Below, piece after piece: positions 61,295 through 64,000 of a stretch of 64,000 nucleotides of DNA. Origin of the DNA: Sporomusa malonica. GTDB taxonomy: Bacteria; Bacillota; Negativicutes; Sporomusales; Sporomusaceae. The notes under the pieces were generated by a model, which was not told where the DNA came from, did not search any database, and saw only the letters and a program-made list of their open reading frames with translations. Position numbers and translations under genes: made by a program. Position 1 is the first letter of the stretch. The number at the start of each line of letters is the position of its first letter. The stretch covers positions 1 through 64,000 of the forward strand of contig NZ_FWXI01000025.1 in the NCBI RefSeq assembly GCF_900176355.1. The letters run 5' to 3'.

Positions 61295-62227
61295 ATGAAG
61301 AACATTTATTCTTTTCTCACTACCCTCTGCATGCTTGCCATATTCGGCTGCATCAGCGTAATTCCCTCGCTGGCATTGGCAGCACCGGCCAATGCAGGAA
61401 AAAAGGCTATTCTTGTGGTAAGCTTTGGCACTACATATCCGGATACAATGAAGACAACCATTGAAGCTGTTGAAAACAAAATGAAGGCGGAATTTCCTGA
61501 TTACGAAATCCGCCGGGCGTTTAGTTCCCGCATTATCATCAAAAAATTGGCCGAACGTGACGGCATTAAAATCGATACTGAAAAACAAGCACTTGACCGC
61601 CTAAAAGCTGAAGGGTTTAGTGAAGTCATTGTGCAGCCTATGCAAATTACCGCTGGTGAAGAGTTCGAGTTGATTAAAGGCGTGGTAAAACATGTTGAAG
61701 CGGCTAAAACCTTTGATAAAATTACTATCGGTAGACCACTCCTTTACTATATGGGCCAAGAAGGCAAAGCAGATGACTACATGGCAGTAGCCAAAGCCTT
61801 AGAAACCCAATTTCCTATAATGAAAAAGAAGGAGGCTGTCCTGTTACTGGGTCACGGCGGACCGCATCCTGCGACTGCTACCTATCCGGCCCTGCAGCTA
61901 AAATTACAGGATGCAGGCTATAAAAACGTGTTTGTCTATACTGTGGAAGGCTACCCGACACTAGATGGTACTATTGACAAGCTTAAAGCCAATAAGATAA
62001 AAAAAGTAACCCTTATGCCGTTAATGCTGGTAGCTGGTGATCATGCCAATAATGACATGGCTGGTGACGAAAAAGATTCCCACAAAAACCAGCTGATGGC
62101 TGCTGGATTTAAAGTAGACACCTATATCCATGGTCTAGGCGAAAATGTTAAAATCCAAGATATCTATGTTGAGCATGTTAAGGATGCTATCGCCGAACTT
62201 AACAATCCTAAAACTAAGAAGCACTAA
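61295..62227 (+). CDS. cbiK: Exported sirohydrochlorin cobaltochelatase CbiK
   Basis: A 310-residue chelatase with an N-terminal signal peptide (about 1-30, ending ALAAPA). The CbiK fold is clear: ILVVSFGTTYPDT, metal-site His187 in LLLGHGGPH, Glu218 in YTVEGYP and His250 in VAGDHANNDMAGD. CbiK inserts cobalt into sirohydrochlorin in anaerobic B12 synthesis and normally is cytoplasmic; exported versions are known in Desulfovibrio, where a transport or haem-related role was proposed. It lies between two cobalamin riboswitches and next to a corrinoid-binding protein gene. Confidence 0.93.
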   Translation: MKNIYSFLTTLCMLAIFGCISVIPSLALAAPANAGKKAILVVSFGTTYPDTMKTTIEAVENKMKAEFPDYEIRRAFSSRIIIKKLAERDGIKIDTEKQALDRLKAEGFSEVIVQPMQITAGEEFELIKGVVKHVEAAKTFDKITIGRPLLYYMGQEGKADDYMAVAKALETQFPIMKKKEAVLLLGHGGPHPATATYPALQLKLQDAGYKNVFVYTVEGYPTLDGTIDKLKANKIKKVTLMPLMLVAGDHANNDMAGDEKDSHKNQLMAAGFKVDTYIHGLGENVKIQDIYVEHVKDAIAELNNPKTKKH

Positions 62228-62257
62228 TAGCTAGTAAAACGAATAATGAAAAGAGTT

Positions 62258-62460
62258 AGGTGCCCTACGGGGCTTAATAGGGAAGTCCGGTGAAAAGCCG
62301 GCACGGTCCCGCCACTGTATTGGGGAGCATGCCCAAGATATGCCGCTGAGATGAAATTTCTTGGAAGGTTTGGGTAAGCTATGAACCAAAGTCAGAGAAC
62401 TGCCTAGCTGACAGTCACCGTTTAACCCACGAGGTATGGGGAGGGGATTATAGCAGGCAT
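62258..62460 (+). promoter_or_regulatory. Cobalamin riboswitch 2
   Basis: Highly similar to riboswitch 1: GGTGCC, TTAATAGGGAAG, B12 box GCCACTG at 62311-62317, a shared 3' block (ACCCACGAGGTATGGGG then AGGGGATTA) and closing pairing GTGCC (62260-62264) with GGCAT (62456-62460). A terminator hairpin (CAGACCTT with GAGGTCTG, about 62486-62516) ends in TTTTCTTT, before the BtuF-like gene. Confidence 0.93.
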
Positions 62461-62556
62461 TTATTTTGCCAAGATTTCAGCTAGCAGACCTTCCACTTTA
62501 AGGGAGGTCTGTTTTCTTTATTATCCATACAAAAACGACTAAGGGAGATGTAATCA

Positions 62557-63543
62557 ATGCAGTTAACCAAGCTATCGAAATTATCACTCATTCGTCAGAT
62601 CTTAGTCGCGATTTTGGGGTTACTGGTAGTTTTTACCGGAGGTTGTGCAGAGAAGACTCAGCCCAAAAGTGAAGCGATAGCAGGGGCCAGGGAATTTGTA
62701 GATAGCACCGGCTATGTACTTAAGCTGCCGCAAAAACCACAAAAAATCGTATCTCTTTCCATTGGAACTGATGAAATACTTGTAGGTCTGGTAGCAACAC
62801 CGCGGATTGCTGCCTTAACCTATTTGGCGGATGAGAGTGACATATCGAATATTAGTGAACAAGCAAAAGCTGTATCACGAAGAATACGAGCTAACGCCGA
62901 AAGTGTTATCGCGGTACAGCCAGATTTAGTCATTATTCCGGATTGGCTGCCGGCCGAGTTCATTCAGACACTCCGAGAGGCTGGTGCTCCAGTCTATGTC
63001 TACAAAACACCGTCCACAATTGATGAGGTCAAACAGGCGATTATGAGCATCGCCCGCATAGTTGGGGAGGAACAAACTGGTATCAGGCTTGTGGCCGACA
63101 TGGATAAGCAACTGGGGGAAATAACCGAGAAAGTGCAGCAAATTCCTACCGACAAGCGGCAAGTGGTTATCCAGTATAACCTAATGGGCGGCAGTGGTGG
63201 CAAAGGCAGCAGCTTTGACGATCTTTGCCGTTATGCTGGTGTGGTCAACGGGGCTGCTGTTGCTGGACTAGGCCTGAATGAGGTATTGTCTAAAGAACAA
63301 ATTGTCCGCGTTAATCCTGATGTTATCTTGTTGCCGATCTGGGACTATACCGGTAAAACCGATATACAGAAATTTGGCGCTGAGGTGCAAGCAGATCAAG
63401 CCTTACAGACGGTAAAAGCCATTCGTCAGCACAACCTTATTCCCGTGCCTGACAGGCATATGACCTGTACATCACAGTATATTGTGCATGGGGTTAAGGA
63501 TATAGCCAAGGCTGCTTATCCACAGGTTTTCAAGGATGAATAA
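62557..63543 (+). CDS. btuF: Corrinoid ABC transporter substrate-binding lipoprotein (BtuF-like)
   Basis: A 328-residue class III (helical backbone) binding protein with a lipoprotein signal (lipobox FTGGC, Cys30). It has the typical start of the mature domain (FVDSTGYVLKLPQKPQKIVSLSIGTDEILVGL) and AVQPDLVIIPDW. Control by a cobalamin riboswitch and a following cbiZ support corrinoid binding rather than iron-siderophore binding. Permease and ATPase genes are not in the window and may lie beyond its right end. Confidence 0.88.
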   Translation: MQLTKLSKLSLIRQILVAILGLLVVFTGGCAEKTQPKSEAIAGAREFVDSTGYVLKLPQKPQKIVSLSIGTDEILVGLVATPRIAALTYLADESDISNISEQAKAVSRRIRANAESVIAVQPDLVIIPDWLPAEFIQTLREAGAPVYVYKTPSTIDEVKQAIMSIARIVGEEQTGIRLVADMDKQLGEITEKVQQIPTDKRQVVIQYNLMGGSGGKGSSFDDLCRYAGVVNGAAVAGLGLNEVLSKEQIVRVNPDVILLPIWDYTGKTDIQKFGAEVQADQALQTVKAIRQHNLIPVPDRHMTCTSQYIVHGVKDIAKAAYPQVFKDE

Positions 63544-63638
63544 TTAGGTATATATGATATTCTACCGACAATTGGCGTGTACTTTTGGAACGCGGCAGTA
63601 GTAAAGGACAGTGGCGTCATTTGCTGTGAGGGGAAGAA

Positions 63639-64000
63639 ATGAAGCGTAAGAGGAGCGGAATTATGAAACTTTTTACCTTATCCACCGGTGACCATGTCTA
63701 CCGTTATTATAAAAGTATTGTCATTCCTTTTGAACAGCCGCGCAAGGTAGTCAGTACAGCTATTGTCAATGGCGGCTACCGGGAGGACTTGACCGCTGTG
63801 TTTAATAATGACTGCAATCCGGGGGCTGGGATGGCTTGCACTATGCGCGCTTCTACCTATCAGGAACATATGAACATTATTGCCGCGGAAATCGGGCTTG
63901 ACCCAGCAACAACCGCTGGGATGGGGACAGCAGCCGCGATGGAGAATGTGGCGATATATACCCAAAGTTATGAGAAGCTGACAGTAACGGCTATTGTTAC
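63639..64000 (+). CDS. cbiZ: Adenosylcobinamide amidohydrolase CbiZ (5' part only)
   Basis: The first 120 or so residues of CbiZ, running off the right edge. It has the family pattern TAIVNGGYREDLTAVFNNDCNPG and ENVAIYTQSYEKLTVTAIV. CbiZ removes the aminopropanol-linked loop from cobinamides and pseudo-B12 so that they can be rebuilt, which fits corrinoid salvage with the BtuF-like protein upstream. Two in-frame ATGs have ribosome sites: 63639 (GAGGGGAAG) and 63663 (AGAGGAGCG); the second is equally possible. Confidence 0.88.
   Translation, partial: MKRKRSGIMKLFTLSTGDHVYRYYKSIVIPFEQPRKVVSTAIVNGGYREDLTAVFNNDCNPGAGMACTMRASTYQEHMNIIAAEIGLDPATTAGMGTAAAMENVAIYTQSYEKLTVTAIV

Overview
The window suggests a member of the Negativicutes (Sporomusa/Pelosinus-like): a Firmicute with an outer membrane. 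Two TolC-type outer-membrane channels sit beside Firmicute-style features: OmpR/WalR-type regulators, a csrA-hag arrangement, strong AGGAGG ribosome binding sites, frequent GTG/TTG starts and Rho-independent terminators. This assignment is inference; no 16S gene is present. The left edge holds the 3' end of a 5S rRNA-like sequence and its terminator, so an rRNA operon may lie just outside.

Layout. 1-620: 5S-like tail and the remnant of an IS3-family element. 621-9209: a two-component pair divergent from a TolC/adaptor/MacB-like efflux operon that lacks its ATPase, an unlisted 27-residue membrane peptide, an orphan response regulator and a PIN-like protein. 9269-22018: a late flagellar cluster (flgD, flgE, two flgK, flgL, fliD, a FlgN-like gene, flaG, fliS, csrA, flagellin). 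22174-29592: regulator/kinase/regulator, then a second and complete MacAB-TolC operon. 29843-32319: kduI-kduD-kdgR (uronate catabolism). 32437-34399: L,D-transpeptidase and an aminotransferase.

34589-38556: a Fur-box-preceded operon of a diguanylate cyclase, an HD-GYP phosphodiesterase fused to a FeoA domain, and FeoB. This is the most striking system here, because it places c-di-GMP synthesis and breakdown inside a ferrous-iron uptake operon. 38652-41657: two divergent ArsB/NhaD-type ion transporters with structured leaders. 41718-51741: an FAD dehydrogenase, PAS-HD-GYP, YbjQ, a Met/His-rich secreted protein with its own two-component system, YetF, and a YdiJ-like flavin/Fe-S oxidoreductase. 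51791-60434: a six-gene FmdE/ABC transporter/methyltransferase operon and a second copy of the methyltransferase; both transcription units begin with similar terminator-type leaders. 60794-64000: a corrinoid salvage locus with two cobalamin riboswitches, an exported CbiK, a BtuF-like lipoprotein and the start of CbiZ.

Shared themes. Three paralogous response regulators share a conserved 5' leader hairpin. Tripartite efflux promoters carry 11-bp-period direct repeats typical of OmpR-family sites. Several genes have terminators inside their own leaders, which suggests widespread attenuation. Where my starts differ from the longest open frame, I chose them by ribosome binding site spacing.
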